Source of the DNA: Fidelibacterota bacterium
GTDB taxonomy: Bacteria > Pseudomonadota > Alphaproteobacteria > Rhodospirillales > Rhodospirillaceae
Direction: 5' to 3'
NCBI GenBank assembly: GCA_947475295.1
Contig: CANJLF010000005.1
Coordinates: forward strand, 1-64,000
DNA: 64,000 bases
Position 1 is the stretch's first letter; each line of letters opens with the position of its first letter. The position numbers were made by a program, and so were the translations under genes. The notes under the pieces are model-generated. The model had not been told where the DNA came from. It worked only from the letters and a program-made list of their open reading frames with translations, and made no database searches. Below are positions 1-8,341 of this stretch, in pieces.

Positions 1-222
1 AAAAGCTACGATCGTGAAACAGGGTGGGGCAAGTTTCGCACACTTGATTTTAGCCAGCCTATCGCATTTCAGGTTCCCGCTTATCGACGGCGTACGGAAC
101 GAGATTCAATTTTGGAAGCGATGAAGGAGGGTGAAATCGGGATGGATGTTTACTACGTCAAAGATCGTAGCGGCGTGGTAAGACACTTAATATTCGAGGA
201 GCTACATACTTCTGAGGATTAG
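1..222 (+). CDS. 3' end of an unrecognised protein gene
   Basis: Frame 1 is open from the first base of the window to a TAG at 220-222, giving the last 73 residues of a protein whose start lies upstream. The peptide is charged and hydrophilic, with no membrane segment, cysteine motif or recognisable domain. Its G+C content is visibly lower than in the rest of the window, which fits accessory or recently acquired DNA. It ends about 160 bases before the 3' end of tRNA-Thr. I do not recognise the family, and a chance open frame of this length cannot be excluded. Confidence 0.5.
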   Translation, partial: KSYDRETGWGKFRTLDFSQPIAFQVPAYRRRTERDSILEAMKEGEIGMDVYYVKDRSGVVRHLIFEELHTSED

Positions 223-380
223 GTACATATGCACGACAGCCTTCCGAAGTCGTGGAGTGGGTGAAATATTGTGAGCCCGCCAATCTTTCGCAAATGCTTC
301 CAAATTGCTTCCGAAATTTTTGTTCGGCGCATCGGCCATTGCGCCAATACGGCATAAGTCATTGATTTAGATTCGAAAAA

Positions 381-455
<75 letters not shown>

Positions 456-590
456 GCCGTCATTGGCCACTAAAGGATGGGCCTCCAAACGAAGGTCCCG
501 GGCCGGAATGGCGGCGGAACATAGGCGGTTCGGGCTTTGCGTGCAAGATCAGGTGCAAAACCCCGGCCGGGGTGCCATATCATTGGCCTC

Positions 591-1868
591 ATGACAGATT
601 TGACCCCCGGTTCCAGCAAAAGCCCCAGTCTTCAAGACAGTGGTCTTCGCGCTGAGGTCGCAATTGTCGGGGCCGGCCTTGTCGGCGGCACCCTGGCCTG
701 CGCCCTGGCCGGGCACGGCATTAAAACCGTCCTCATCGACCGGCTCGACCCGGGCGTTGCGGTCATGCCGGCCTTCGACGGGCGGGCCTCGGCCGTGGCG
801 TTGAGCGCGCGGCGGTTCCTTGCGGCCATCGGCCTCTGGGAGCATCTGGCCGGCAACAATGAACCGATCCGCGAGATCCGCGTCTCCGACGGACACTCGC
901 CCTTTTTCCTGCATTACGATCACGCCGATGTCGGCGACGAGCCCCTGGGCTTCATGGTCGAGAACCGGCGCCTGCGCCTGGCCATCACCGCCCGCATGCG
1001 GAGCCTCGGCGAATATCTCACCATAGTCGCACCGGCCGCCGTGGCCGGCCTGTCGCAAAACGCCGACGCCGTCACGCTGCGCCTCGGCGACGGGCGTAAA
1101 GTCTCGGCATCGCTCGTCGTCAGCGCAGAGGGCCGCGAGGCGAAGCTGCGCACGCTGGCCGGGATCGGCGTCACCGGCTGGACTTACCCGCAAGTCGCCA
1201 TCGTTGCCACCATCGGTCACGCGCGGCCCCACGACGGCATCGCGCATGAACACTTCCTGCCGGCCGGGCCCTTCGCCATTTTACCGCTGCCCGATGAGAA
1301 CGGGACTCACCGCTCTTCGCTGGTCTGGACCGAGCGCGCGGAAACCGCCGCCGGCTATCTCGCTTTGCCCGAGGCTGCGTTCCTTGCGGAAATCGATGCC
1401 CGCGTCGGCGGATTCCTGGGCCCGCTCACGCTGATTGGCCCGCGCTTCAGTCATCCCTTGGGCCTGCAGTTCGCGGCTCAATACGGCGCGGGACGTTTGC
1501 TGCTGGCGGGCGATGCCGCCCACGGCATTCATCCCATCGCCGGGCAGGGTTTGAACCTGGGCTTCCGCGATGTCGCGGCGCTGACCGAGATTATTGTCGA
1601 TGCCAAGCAGCTCGGCCTCGATCTTGCCCATCCCGAAGGAACCGCGCGCTATGAACGCTGGCGGCGCGCCGACAACCTTGTCATGGCCGGCGTGACCGAC
1701 GTTTTGAACCGCCTGTTCTCCAACGACATCGTGCCGGTGCGCCTAGCGCGAGATGCGGGACTGGGCGTCGTCAATCGCATCACGCCATTGAAGAAGATGC
1801 TGATGCGCCACGCCATGGGTACGGTCGGCGACCTGCCGCGGCTGATGCGCGGCGAGAGTCTACGCTAG
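591..1868 (+). CDS. UbiH/UbiF/COQ6-family FAD-dependent hydroxylase
   Basis: This 425-residue flavoprotein monooxygenase belongs to the family that hydroxylates the ring of ubiquinone precursors. The dinucleotide-binding motif GAGLVGG is at residues 27-33. The family signature GDAAHGIHPIAGQGLNLGF, which contacts FAD, starts near residue 307. Length is normal for the family. The frame is open upstream to a TTG at 537, but homology begins only after the ATG at 591, which I take as the start. The stop overlaps the stop of the convergent DUF971 gene by 4 bases. Which ring position it hydroxylates (UbiH, UbiF, UbiI or the broad UbiL/UbiM types of alphaproteobacteria) cannot be decided from sequence alone. 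Confidence 0.9.
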   Translation: MTDLTPGSSKSPSLQDSGLRAEVAIVGAGLVGGTLACALAGHGIKTVLIDRLDPGVAVMPAFDGRASAVALSARRFLAAIGLWEHLAGNNEPIREIRVSDGHSPFFLHYDHADVGDEPLGFMVENRRLRLAITARMRSLGEYLTIVAPAAVAGLSQNADAVTLRLGDGRKVSASLVVSAEGREAKLRTLAGIGVTGWTYPQVAIVATIGHARPHDGIAHEHFLPAGPFAILPLPDENGTHRSSLVWTERAETAAGYLALPEAAFLAEIDARVGGFLGPLTLIGPRFSHPLGLQFAAQYGAGRLLLAGDAAHGIHPIAGQGLNLGFRDVAALTEIIVDAKQLGLDLAHPEGTARYERWRRADNLVMAGVTDVLNRLFSNDIVPVRLARDAGLGVVNRITPLKKMLMRHAMGTVGDLPRLMRGESLR

Positions 1869-2233
1869 GGCTCTCTTTTAAGGCCGCGCGCCGTGAGTGC
1901 CTTGATATAAGTCTCCCAGCGCGGCGCATGGTCGCGCCCCAGCTCAAACAGATAGCGCCAGGAATAGATGCCGGTGTCGTGCAAATCGTCGAAGATCAAT
2001 CGCACGGCGTAGTTACCGACCGGCTCGATATTTATGATGCCGACGTGGGCGCGGCCCGGCACAATCTGTTTTTCCGAGGGGCTGTGGCCCTGCACTTCCG
2101 CCGACGGGCTTTCCACGCGCAGATATTCCGCCGCGAGGGCAAAGCGCTCGCCGGTCTCAAAGCTCACATGAAGGATTTTGGCGGCCGGGTCATAGTCGAG
2201 GGCCGTGGGCCACGGCTCCGCAACTTGGTTCAT
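1865..2233 (-). CDS. DUF971 domain protein
   Basis: This 122-residue protein matches the DUF971 / gamma-butyrobetaine-hydroxylase N-terminal-like family: an N-terminal strand of the type [18 protein letters not shown], then the [11 protein letters not shown] segment, and a C-terminal [12 protein letters not shown] motif. Family members are small soluble proteins, often near Fe-S or Mrp genes; their exact role is unsettled. The gene is the last of a minus-strand operon. Its ATG overlaps the Trm112-like stop codon as ATGA, so translational coupling is likely. Confidence 0.85.
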   Translation of the reverse strand: MNQVAEPWPTALDYDPAAKILHVSFETGERFALAAEYLRVESPSAEVQGHSPSEKQIVPGRAHVGIINIEPVGNYAVRLIFDDLHDTGIYSWRYLFELGRDHAPRWETYIKALTARGLKREP

Positions 2234-2418
2234 TCGTCCAGCCGCCGGGCTTCGTCCGGCAGCATGATGGGAATGCCGTCGCGCACCGGATAGGCCAGCC
2301 CGGCCTTGCGGCTGATGAGCTCACCGGCGGTACGGTCGTATTCCAGCGGGCCCTTGGTCAAGGGACACACTAGGATCTCAAGAAGCTTGGGATCAATATC
2401 GCCTGCGGTATTGGACAT
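2230..2418 (-). CDS. Trm112 family protein
   Basis: This 62-residue protein is of the Trm112/YcaR (UPF0434) type. It has the usual [17 protein letters not shown] opening and the C-terminal [17 protein letters not shown] block. Eukaryotic and archaeal Trm112 activates methyltransferases; the role of the bacterial forms is not well defined. Only one cysteine of the zinc-binding set remains (in CPLTKGPL), as in many bacterial members. It lies 17 bases downstream of the Lon-substrate-binding-domain gene and overlaps the next gene by 4 bases, so it is within one operon. Confidence 0.9.
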   Translation of the reverse strand: MSNTAGDIDPKLLEILVCPLTKGPLEYDRTAGELISRKAGLAYPVRDGIPIMLPDEARRLDE

Positions 2419-2435
2419 AACACTTATCCTATGAA

Positions 2436-3131
2436 TTACTGGCGAGGCCCATCCGGCGCACCGCCGGAATCGAAAACGCCCATCTGCAGCAGTTTTACAA
2501 GCGCGGTGGCGCGCTCAGTCATGCTGTCGGCTTCCAAGAGCACCTGCTTTTCGCGCGGATCGAAGGGGCAGATCATGCACAAGGACGTCACGAGTGTTGC
2601 GTCCGTGAGGCCTTTCAACACATCCAGGCTGACCGGCATGGCTTGCGTTTCAAGATAGGGCTTTAAATAGGTGAGCAGCCGCTCGCGGTCCAACTCGAAT
2701 TTCGGCGGCGGTTCCATGTCAGCCTTGAAGTCGTCAAAGGCCGCGCGCACGCGCCGGTAGCCGTTAGCACCTTCGATCTCCTTCACCACGCGAAAGCGCG
2801 CGAGCCCTTTCACCATGACGAGCAGACGGCCGTCTTCGGTTTCCTCGAAGGAGGCGATGCGCCCCGCGCAGCCGATGCCGTAGATCGCGGGCTCGGTCTC
2901 TTCGGCCATCTTGTCGGTCACCAGCTTATCGCGCGGCGTCTTGTCGTAGTCGGGCTGGATCATGCCGAAGATGCGCCCGGCCTTGAGGGCATCGAGCGTC
3001 ATATTGAGATAGCGCGGCTCGAAGATATTCAACGGCAGCCTCCCCCACGGCAGAAGCAAGGCGCCGCTTAAGGGGAAAATTGCCAGCTCCTGCGGCAAAT
3101 CCTCAAAGCGGGTTTGGGTGGGAGTACGCAT
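2436..3131 (-). CDS. Lon protease substrate-binding (LON) domain protein
   Basis: This 231-residue protein consists of a LON N-terminal-type domain without the ATPase and protease parts of Lon. The signature is [27 protein letters not shown] near the N terminus, followed by GIGCAGRI and a helical C-terminal half. Stand-alone members (YcaR-neighbour type) are thought to bind peptides, but no activity can be read from the sequence. The frame is open further upstream to 3263, overlapping the thioredoxin gene. The ATG at 3131 fits the family start and leaves a 17-base gap after the upstream stop. Confidence 0.88.
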   Translation of the reverse strand: MRTPTQTRFEDLPQELAIFPLSGALLLPWGRLPLNIFEPRYLNMTLDALKAGRIFGMIQPDYDKTPRDKLVTDKMAEETEPAIYGIGCAGRIASFEETEDGRLLVMVKGLARFRVVKEIEGANGYRRVRAAFDDFKADMEPPPKFELDRERLLTYLKPYLETQAMPVSLDVLKGLTDATLVTSLCMICPFDPREKQVLLEADSMTERATALVKLLQMGVFDSGGAPDGPRQ

Positions 3132-3148
3132 GAAGCCTTTCGGATTTT

Positions 3149-4066
3149 CTACGAGAATAATATCGCCGACAGGCGGCGACGCCCCGAAGAGGTCAGCGGG
3201 TCGGCGGGACCAAAGGCGTCGAAGAATTTCACCAGCTGTTTGCGCGCCGCTTGTTCGTTCCAAGCGCGGTCGGCTTTGATCATGGCGAGAAGATCGTCGA
3301 CCGCCTTCTCACGATCACCGGCGCCGAAACGCGCCATGGCTAGGTCGAGCCGTCCTTGCATATCCTTGGGATCGGCGGCGACCTGGGCTTCCAGCTTTTC
3401 CACTTCGGCGTTGCCGGTATTGGCGGTGGCGGCTTTGAGCTCAAGCGCAGCCACGACGCCTTGGATGTCGGGCGTGTTCTTGATCGGCGCCGGCAGCTTG
3501 GCGATGAGATCGAGTGCCAGCTGATCTTGATTTAACGCCATGTAGCAGCGCAAGGCGCCGGCCAAGGCTTTCACATGGGCGGGATCCTCGGACAAAACCG
3601 CCTGATAAATCTCCAGCGCTTGGTCGTTGTGGCCGTCCTTCATAAGCGTGTCGGCTTCGGCGAGCGCTTCGTCCACGGGCGAACCGCCCCCGCCCGTGAG
3701 GCGTTCGATGAATTGTTTGATCTGGCTTTCGGGCACCGCGCCCATGAAGCCATCGACGGGACGGCCGCCTTTGAAACCGTAAACCGCGGGAATCGACTGG
3801 ACGCGGAACTGTTCGGCGAGCTCCTGGTTCTCGTCGACGTTGATCTTCACCAGCTTGACCTTGCCGGCGTACTGCTTCACCAGCCGCTCAAGGATCGGGG
3901 TCAGTTGTTTGCAGGGTCCGCACCAGGGCGCCCAGAAGTCCACCAAGACCGGCGTGGTCTGGGAGGCCTCGAGCACGTCGGCCATGAAGCCGGGGGTGTC
4001 GGTATCCTTGATAAGGTCGGCGGCCGGTATGGCATGACCTACGTCGCCGGATTGTCCAATCAACAT
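3149..4066 (-). CDS. Thioredoxin-domain/TPR protein (CnoX/YbbN type)
   Basis: This 305-residue protein has an N-terminal thioredoxin domain and a C-terminal tetratricopeptide-like region. The WCGPC active site is at residues 48-52, so both redox cysteines are present; in E. coli CnoX the second is replaced. The C terminus GRRRLSAILFS is typical of the family. Members act as cytoplasmic holdases that pass substrates to DnaK and GroEL and protect cysteines from oxidation. It is the first gene of the operon with the LON-domain, Trm112 and DUF971 genes, an arrangement known from other alphaproteobacteria. Confidence 0.92.
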   Translation of the reverse strand: MLIGQSGDVGHAIPAADLIKDTDTPGFMADVLEASQTTPVLVDFWAPWCGPCKQLTPILERLVKQYAGKVKLVKINVDENQELAEQFRVQSIPAVYGFKGGRPVDGFMGAVPESQIKQFIERLTGGGGSPVDEALAEADTLMKDGHNDQALEIYQAVLSEDPAHVKALAGALRCYMALNQDQLALDLIAKLPAPIKNTPDIQGVVAALELKAATANTGNAEVEKLEAQVAADPKDMQGRLDLAMARFGAGDREKAVDDLLAMIKADRAWNEQAARKQLVKFFDAFGPADPLTSSGRRRLSAILFS

Positions 4067-4111
4067 ATAAACCTGTCCTGTTTTAACGAGAGGGCCTGCC
4101 CGCCCGCTTGG

Positions 4112-4135
4112 GGTCCGAGTCCGGGTCCGGGTCCG
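4112..4135. repeat. Tandem hexamer repeat, (G/A)GTCCG x4
   Basis: Four consecutive hexamers: GGTCCG, AGTCCG, GGTCCG, GGTCCG. Only one base differs between units. The run lies in the 5' untranslated or promoter side of the minus-strand thioredoxin operon. Confidence 0.75.
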
Positions 4136-4140
4136 GGAAC

Positions 4141-4164
4141 CCTCGCGTTACATGTGGCGCGAGG
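4141..4164. other. GC-rich inverted repeat
   Basis: CCTCGCG (4141-4147) and CGCGAGG (4158-4164) form a 7-bp stem with a 10-base loop. There is no T run on either side, so it is not a standard intrinsic terminator. It lies directly after the hexamer repeat, upstream of the thioredoxin operon. Confidence 0.5.
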
Positions 4165-4291
4165 CTCCTTAAAGCAAGGCAACCCCCGCGCGCGCCGGGA
4201 GTTTGCCCTAACCGCCAAATCCTTGCAAAGACAGGCTTGAAATCCTCGGGACGGGCGGTCCGTTGGGCCGACCCCTGCAAACCCCTGGGCC

Positions 4292-4319
4292 TTGCAATGG
4301 GGCGCTAAAACGCTATAGT
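4292..4319 (+). promoter_or_regulatory. Probable sigma-70 promoter of tRNA-Gly
   Basis: TTGCAA (4292-4297) and TATAGT (4314-4319) are separated by 16 bases and lie about 55 bases before the mature tRNA 5' end. Spacing and sequence fit a housekeeping promoter with a short 5' leader. Confidence 0.55.
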
Positions 4320-4372
4320 CCCGCCCTTCCTAAGCCGGGGCGGCCGTTTTAGACCTTCCGGTGACGCCGTGA

Positions 4373-4447
4373 GCGGGCGTAGCTCAGTGGTAGAGCACAA
4401 CCTTGCCAAGGTTGGGGTCGAGGGTTCGAATCCCTTCGCCCGCTCCA
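4373..4447 (+). tRNA. tRNA-Gly (anticodon GCC)
   Basis: The acceptor stem GCGGGCG pairs with CGCCCGC, followed by discriminator T and an encoded CCA (4445-4447). The D arm contains AGCTCAGTGGTAGAGCA. The anticodon stem ACCTT/AAGGT-type helix presents GCC, which reads GGC and GGT glycine codons. The T loop GGTTCGAATCC is canonical. Confidence 0.97.
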
Positions 4448-4483
4448 ATTCTCAATCTTCAGCGAACCCTCGATTTTTGGTTT

Positions 4484-4503
4484 GCGGGGCGTGAACGCCC
4501 CGC
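4484..4503. other. Perfect 8-bp hairpin after tRNA-Gly
   Basis: GCGGGGCG and CGCCCCGC are separated by TGAA, giving a very stable tetraloop hairpin 36 bases after the tRNA. No T tract follows, so it may be a processing or factor-dependent termination structure rather than a classic terminator. Confidence 0.5.
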
Positions 4504-4546
4504 GGCGGTTGCCGTTTAGGTCGCTTCATCTGTCGGAGGTACGCAC

Positions 4547-4786
4547 GTGGTTATGCGTTACATATCAATAACTCTGCTGCCGCTGGCCGCGCTTTGGCTC
4601 GGCTTACTTTTTTCCGGCCACGCGATACTCGTCTGGCAAGATGGCCCGCGGCGGATGGCCTCAGACAATGCGGACAGCTTGAGTTGCACGTATTTCTCAG
4701 GTGCCGACAAATACACGATGGCCTTTACGTACAGCTCGGATGGAATGATGGACCCACCGTCTTGTCCATATTGGGACAAAAATTAG
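4547..4786 (+). CDS. Small protein with one N-terminal membrane segment or signal
   Basis: This 79-residue frame starts with GTG at 4547, six bases after a strong ribosome-binding sequence GGAGGT (4535-4540). Residues 4-28 form one hydrophobic stretch (ITLLPLAALWLGLLFSGHAI), followed by a polar part ending in two cysteine-containing turns (SCTYFSG and SCPYWDKN). It may be an inner-membrane or exported small protein; the two cysteines could form a disulfide outside the cytoplasm. I do not recognise a family. The signal-like N terminus and ribosome-binding site favour a real gene. Confidence 0.55.
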   Translation: MVMRYISITLLPLAALWLGLLFSGHAILVWQDGPRRMASDNADSLSCTYFSGADKYTMAFTYSSDGMMDPPSCPYWDKN

Positions 4787-4937
4787 CGTCCAACGGTCTG
4801 GAGCCGTGCCCTTCAATTCTTGATCCGCGGCGCGTAAATGCGCCACGGGGCCTCAGAATCTGCAGTGCACGATCAGGCCGCCGTTGATCCGGTCCTGCGC
4901 GCCACGCCCGCCCGCCCCTACGAAGGGACGCGGGTTT

Positions 4938-5849
4938 TCACGGCGCGTAATACCGCCGCAACAGAATAAAAGATGCAACCGCGCCTATGAGCGACAAGGC
5001 GATACCGGCCGCGAGCGGTAAGCCAAGACCGACAAGAAGTGCTATGGCTAGGCAAGCCGACGCGCCGCCAGCATCCCATCCGCCTTCCGTGGCGACGTGG
5101 AACCTGAGCGGACAGGGCGAGGCCTTCGCCAGGTTGTAGACCGCCGTCATAAGTGTCGGCATATAGAGGCAAGACACCAGCGCGCCCAGGGCATTCGCGG
5201 CAATGGCTAAGCCTGCGTGACCGGTCGCCGCGGCGCGGAACATGATCGTCACCGCCAGCATGATGAACGCGATCCAGACCGCGCGGCGGCCGTGACCCGC
5301 ATCGATATGACGCCCGAGAACGAGACCACTCACAGCGCCCACAAGAGCCGCAAGCGCCAGCGCGCTACCATAGGCGGTGTAATCTTCACCCAGCGACAGA
5401 AACAGCGCGATCTGCCAGGCGATGACATAGCCCATGGTCACCCAGCCGTCGCAAAGAAATAGCAAGATGCCCGGCAAGGCCGCCTTGAAGGCGCCGGGAA
5501 CCTGCGGCGCGACGCGTACATCCGGCGTGTACCAGAGCGGGAAGACCGCGAAGAGCTGAATCGCCGCAGACGCGCCGAAGGCTGTGGCCGCGCCCAAGTT
5601 TACCAAGACCCAGGCCGTGGCGAGTGGACTGACAATGCCGACGACCGCGCCGATTGCTTCACGCACACCCAGCTGATGGCCGCGATGCTCGTGATCGCCG
5701 AGGGCCGCGAAGTAGGCGTGATAGGTTGTCCAATACAGTGTGTCGCCGATCGACGAGACAACACAAAAGACAATCAGCGCCGCGCCTACGCCCTCGACCT
5801 CCGCCAGCAGCGGAAACTGCAGCGCGGTCAATGCCAAGATCGCCGGAAG
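4938..5849 (-). pseudogene. MFS transporter lacking its 5' end
   Basis: The minus-strand frame codes for roughly the last three quarters of a major facilitator transporter: about nine hydrophobic helices, with a loop between helices of the type ALGDHEHRGHQLGVREA that is typical of drug-efflux-like MFS proteins. Normal members have 12 helices and about 400 residues; here about 300 remain. The frame closes upstream at a TAG (5850-5852), and the only start is a TTG at 5837 without a ribosome-binding site, in the middle of a helix. The 5' part is therefore missing. The break coincides with the truncated 5' end of the divergent methyltransferase, which points to one deletion. A translated partial protein is unlikely to work. 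Confidence 0.7.
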
Positions 5850-6999
5850 CTATGACCTCGTGCCTTACGAGGCCGCGCCGCTCCCCGCCATCGACCCGGA
5901 ACGGACCTTCGGCCTCGCCGCTCTCTATACCACCACACCGCGGACAGCCGACTTCGACGTGCTCGATTTGGGTTGCGGCACGGGCAGTCTCATGGAGCGC
6001 ATCGCAACACTTACGCGCGGGCGCGTGGTGGGCACGGATTTATCCCAATTCGCTTGCACGCGCGCGACCGGACGGGGCGCATCCTTCGGCTCAAGATACC
6101 GCGTGATGTGCGCTGACTTCATGGACCTCGACCCAACTGAACTGGGTCAGTTCGATCTGATTTATAATATCGGCGTCCTGTACGTGACGCCGCCGGAAGT
6201 GCAAAAGCGTATCCTCGGCTTGATCGCGGCTTGCCTGAAACCCAACGGCGTTGCCGTCATCAGCTACTATTTCGGCGCCCATGCCCTGCAAATGGCCGGC
6301 CTGCACGAGAGGCTCTGCCTTTCGGTCGATGCCGCAGCGCCACCCGCCGTCCAGGTGCAGCAGGCCAAGGCGTGTCTGCGAGATATCGCCAAATCACTTG
6401 CCCGCCGCGAAGCTGACAACAAGTCGATGCTGTCCGTCTTACAGCAGGCTTTTATGCGCGAAGACTCCGTCTTCTTTCATGAATTCCTGAGTCAGAAATC
6501 TACAGCCCCCTCCACTTCTTCACTTGAAATAGCGCTCGGCGCAGGGGGTGTTCATTTCCTCGATTGGATGACGCCTGTTCCGGTGGGGAATCTTGCGTTA
6601 CCGCATGAGCGAGCCGCAATGGCCGACGCAATCGACCTAGGTGGGGGCGGTTATCACTACAGCGTTTTTAGCAAGTCCAGTGCGTCTACTGCCGCGAGCC
6701 CGCGGGGGGCGAACGTTCGTTGGCATAGCCGGTTGGTGCGCGGCGCTGGCCCCAACGGGCAAGCCGTATTTCGGGATGAGAACCGCGGCCTGACCGTAAC
6801 GCCGAACTTGGTGACAGAAATCGCGCTGGATATTCTCGCGGAAGGTCCGCGCGACTGGAACACGCTGCATGCGGCCGTCGAAAAGAAACTGGCGGCGCAG
6901 AACAAGGTTGTCAAAAACGCCACTAGCGTCTTGGAACAGGAACTTTTGACGTTCTGGCGGTACGGAGCAGGGTCGCCGATCTGGTCGCCCCAGAAATAA
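5740..6999 (+). CDS. SAM-dependent methyltransferase with methyltransferase regulatory domain, 5' end altered
   Basis: The conserved part starts at about 5841 with SYDLVPYEAAPLP, the usual opening of class I methyltransferases that carry a regulatory domain (PF10119 type). The SAM-binding motif VLDLGCGTGSLMERI follows, then an acidic GTDLS motif. Further on, MREDSVFFHEFL matches the regulatory domain, and there is a variable C-terminal part. The substrate is unknown. The 33 codons from the GTG at 5740 to 5838 run antisense through the MFS gene and are not family sequence; no in-frame ATG exists near 5841, and the next in-frame GTG (5860) would remove conserved residues. The original start appears to have been lost in a deletion, so expression is doubtful. 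Confidence 0.7.
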   Translation: MSPIDETTQKTISAAPTPSTSASSGNCSAVNAKIAGSYDLVPYEAAPLPAIDPERTFGLAALYTTTPRTADFDVLDLGCGTGSLMERIATLTRGRVVGTDLSQFACTRATGRGASFGSRYRVMCADFMDLDPTELGQFDLIYNIGVLYVTPPEVQKRILGLIAACLKPNGVAVISYYFGAHALQMAGLHERLCLSVDAAAPPAVQVQQAKACLRDIAKSLARREADNKSMLSVLQQAFMREDSVFFHEFLSQKSTAPSTSSLEIALGAGGVHFLDWMTPVPVGNLALPHERAAMADAIDLGGGGYHYSVFSKSSASTAASPRGANVRWHSRLVRGAGPNGQAVFRDENRGLTVTPNLVTEIALDILAEGPRDWNTLHAAVEKKLAAQNKVVKNATSVLEQELLTFWRYGAGSPIWSPQK

Positions 7000-7115
7000 G
7001 CAGATTACCAACCCGCGCGTGCGGGGATTCCGCCCACACGCGAGATGCGGGAACCTAATCGGCGTGATGACGTTAAGTTTTGAACGGATTTTTATGTCAA
7101 GTTTGACGGGTTGGT

Positions 7116-7382
7116 ATGTTTGCCCTGTATTACGAGCAAGACGACGGTCGTCTTTCCTGGATCGCCTCGTGCCAGGACGTAAGGTCGGCGCGTAATCTGG
7201 CGCAGGTCTATTCGACCGACGCCAAGCGGCCGGTGGTGTGCATTTATAACGGTGCCAATGGAACGGCTCGGCGCAGCTGCCTTTACCGGGACCGCAAAAA
7301 GATTCCCCTGGATTTTCCGTTCAATGACCCGGACCGCGGCAACGGCAGGGCCCCGCCGGACTGGTCCGTCCCCAAAATTTGA
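7116..7382 (+). CDS. Hypothetical protein of 88 residues
   Basis: The frame begins with ATG at 7116 (MFALYYEQDDGRLSW) and encodes a soluble, mixed-charge protein with two cysteines and a proline- and glycine-rich tail. Residue composition looks like a real protein, but there is only a weak ribosome-binding sequence and I recognise no domain. It lies between the damaged methyltransferase and the DUF1993 gene, with 116 and 190 untranslated bases on either side. Confidence 0.45.
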   Translation: MFALYYEQDDGRLSWIASCQDVRSARNLAQVYSTDAKRPVVCIYNGANGTARRSCLYRDRKKIPLDFPFNDPDRGNGRAPPDWSVPKI

Positions 7383-7573
7383 TTTTATTGACCTGATTCT
7401 TTGCCGGGAACCCCTGGCTTTTTCTCTTGGTGAGCCCTAAATGCTCCCCTGACCATTGGGGGCTAGGGCACTAAACTCGGCGGCAGCCGCGATTTTCGGG
7501 CGGCAGCCTCAGTCTGCCGTCATCCCCCAACATTTTTAACCGCCCACTTACTTAACCTAGGGGAGACCTTTTC

Positions 7574-8080
7574 ATGTCGATTTCCATGTATCAGGCCGGG
7601 ATTCCGGTCGCGATCCGCTTTCTCAACAGCCTTTCAGCCATTCTCGATAAAGCTGCCGCCAGCTGCACAGCGCGCAATATCGACCAGACGGTGCTGGTCA
7701 ATGCCCGCCTGGCACCGGACATGCTGCCACTCTCGCGCCAGATTCAGATTGCGACCGACATCGTCAAAGGGGGTGCTGCGCGTCTGGCCGGCGCAGAGCC
7801 GCCGAGCTATGAGGACAAGGAGGCGACTTTTGACGAGCTAAAGGCCCGCCTCGCTAAGACCGTCGCCTTTTTACAAACCTTCAAGCCGGCCCAGATCGAC
7901 GGGTCGGAAGGCAAGGAAATCGTGCTGAAAATGCGCAGCGGCGAAATGAAGTTCAACGGCCAGGACTATTTGACGGGCTTTGTTCTGCCCAACCTGTTTT
8001 TCCACGTTACCACCGCCTATGCCATTTTGCGGCATAACGGCATCGACATCGGCAAAAAGGACTTCCTGGGCGGGGCATAA
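7574..8080 (+). CDS. DUF1993 domain protein
   Basis: This 168-residue protein matches the DUF1993 family, four-helix-bundle relatives of the DinB-like fold. The start MSISMYQAGIPVAIRFLNSL and the segments ARLAPDMLPLSRQI and FFHVTTAYAILRHNG are characteristic. Function is unknown for the family. The ATG is preceded by GGGGAG about 10 bases upstream (7560-7565). A strong intrinsic terminator follows at 8115-8149, so it is probably transcribed alone. Confidence 0.88.
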   Translation: MSISMYQAGIPVAIRFLNSLSAILDKAAASCTARNIDQTVLVNARLAPDMLPLSRQIQIATDIVKGGAARLAGAEPPSYEDKEATFDELKARLAKTVAFLQTFKPAQIDGSEGKEIVLKMRSGEMKFNGQDYLTGFVLPNLFFHVTTAYAILRHNGIDIGKKDFLGGA

Positions 8081-8114
8081 GGCTTGACGCGCCCGCAAGA
8101 ACCCGGGTTTGAGG

Positions 8115-8149
8115 AAAGGGGCGGCCTTTGGCCGCCTCTTTGCGTTTTT
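8115..8149 (+). terminator. Intrinsic terminator after the DUF1993 gene
   Basis: A 12-bp stem (8115-8126 with 8130-8141, one G-T pair) encloses a TTT loop and is followed by GCG and five T residues. The stem is G+C-rich with A-T pairs at its base, a textbook intrinsic terminator. Confidence 0.9.
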
Positions 8150-8341
8150 AGGGGAGATCTCGCCCTAAAATTTCATGCAGCTGACGCCGCTTGGGGTGCC
8201 GATTGGCATCCCCGGCGGCGCCGGATATGCTAAATCTGTGAAGGCCTTGGCGGGTTCTATAAACATCGCCGAGGGTCCGTTGTGGGAAACGAGAAAGGTG
8301 AGCCCAGCGCTCTGGGGCGTCCCTTCGGGGAGAAGCCGGAT

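Larger units (their letters stand above)
4067..4372. other. Intergenic region between thioredoxin-TPR gene and tRNA-Gly
   Basis: About 306 bases without a convincing gene. It holds the 5' side of the minus-strand thioredoxin operon, a tandem run of GGTCCG-like hexamers (4112-4135), a 7-bp-stem hairpin (4141-4164) and a promoter-like sequence for tRNA-Gly (4292-4319). Open frames of about 65 codons on both strands show no recognisable protein character. Confidence 0.7.

Noticed and set aside
549-1253. Minus-strand open frame across the UbiH-like gene
   Set aside because: Antisense shadow without protein-family features.
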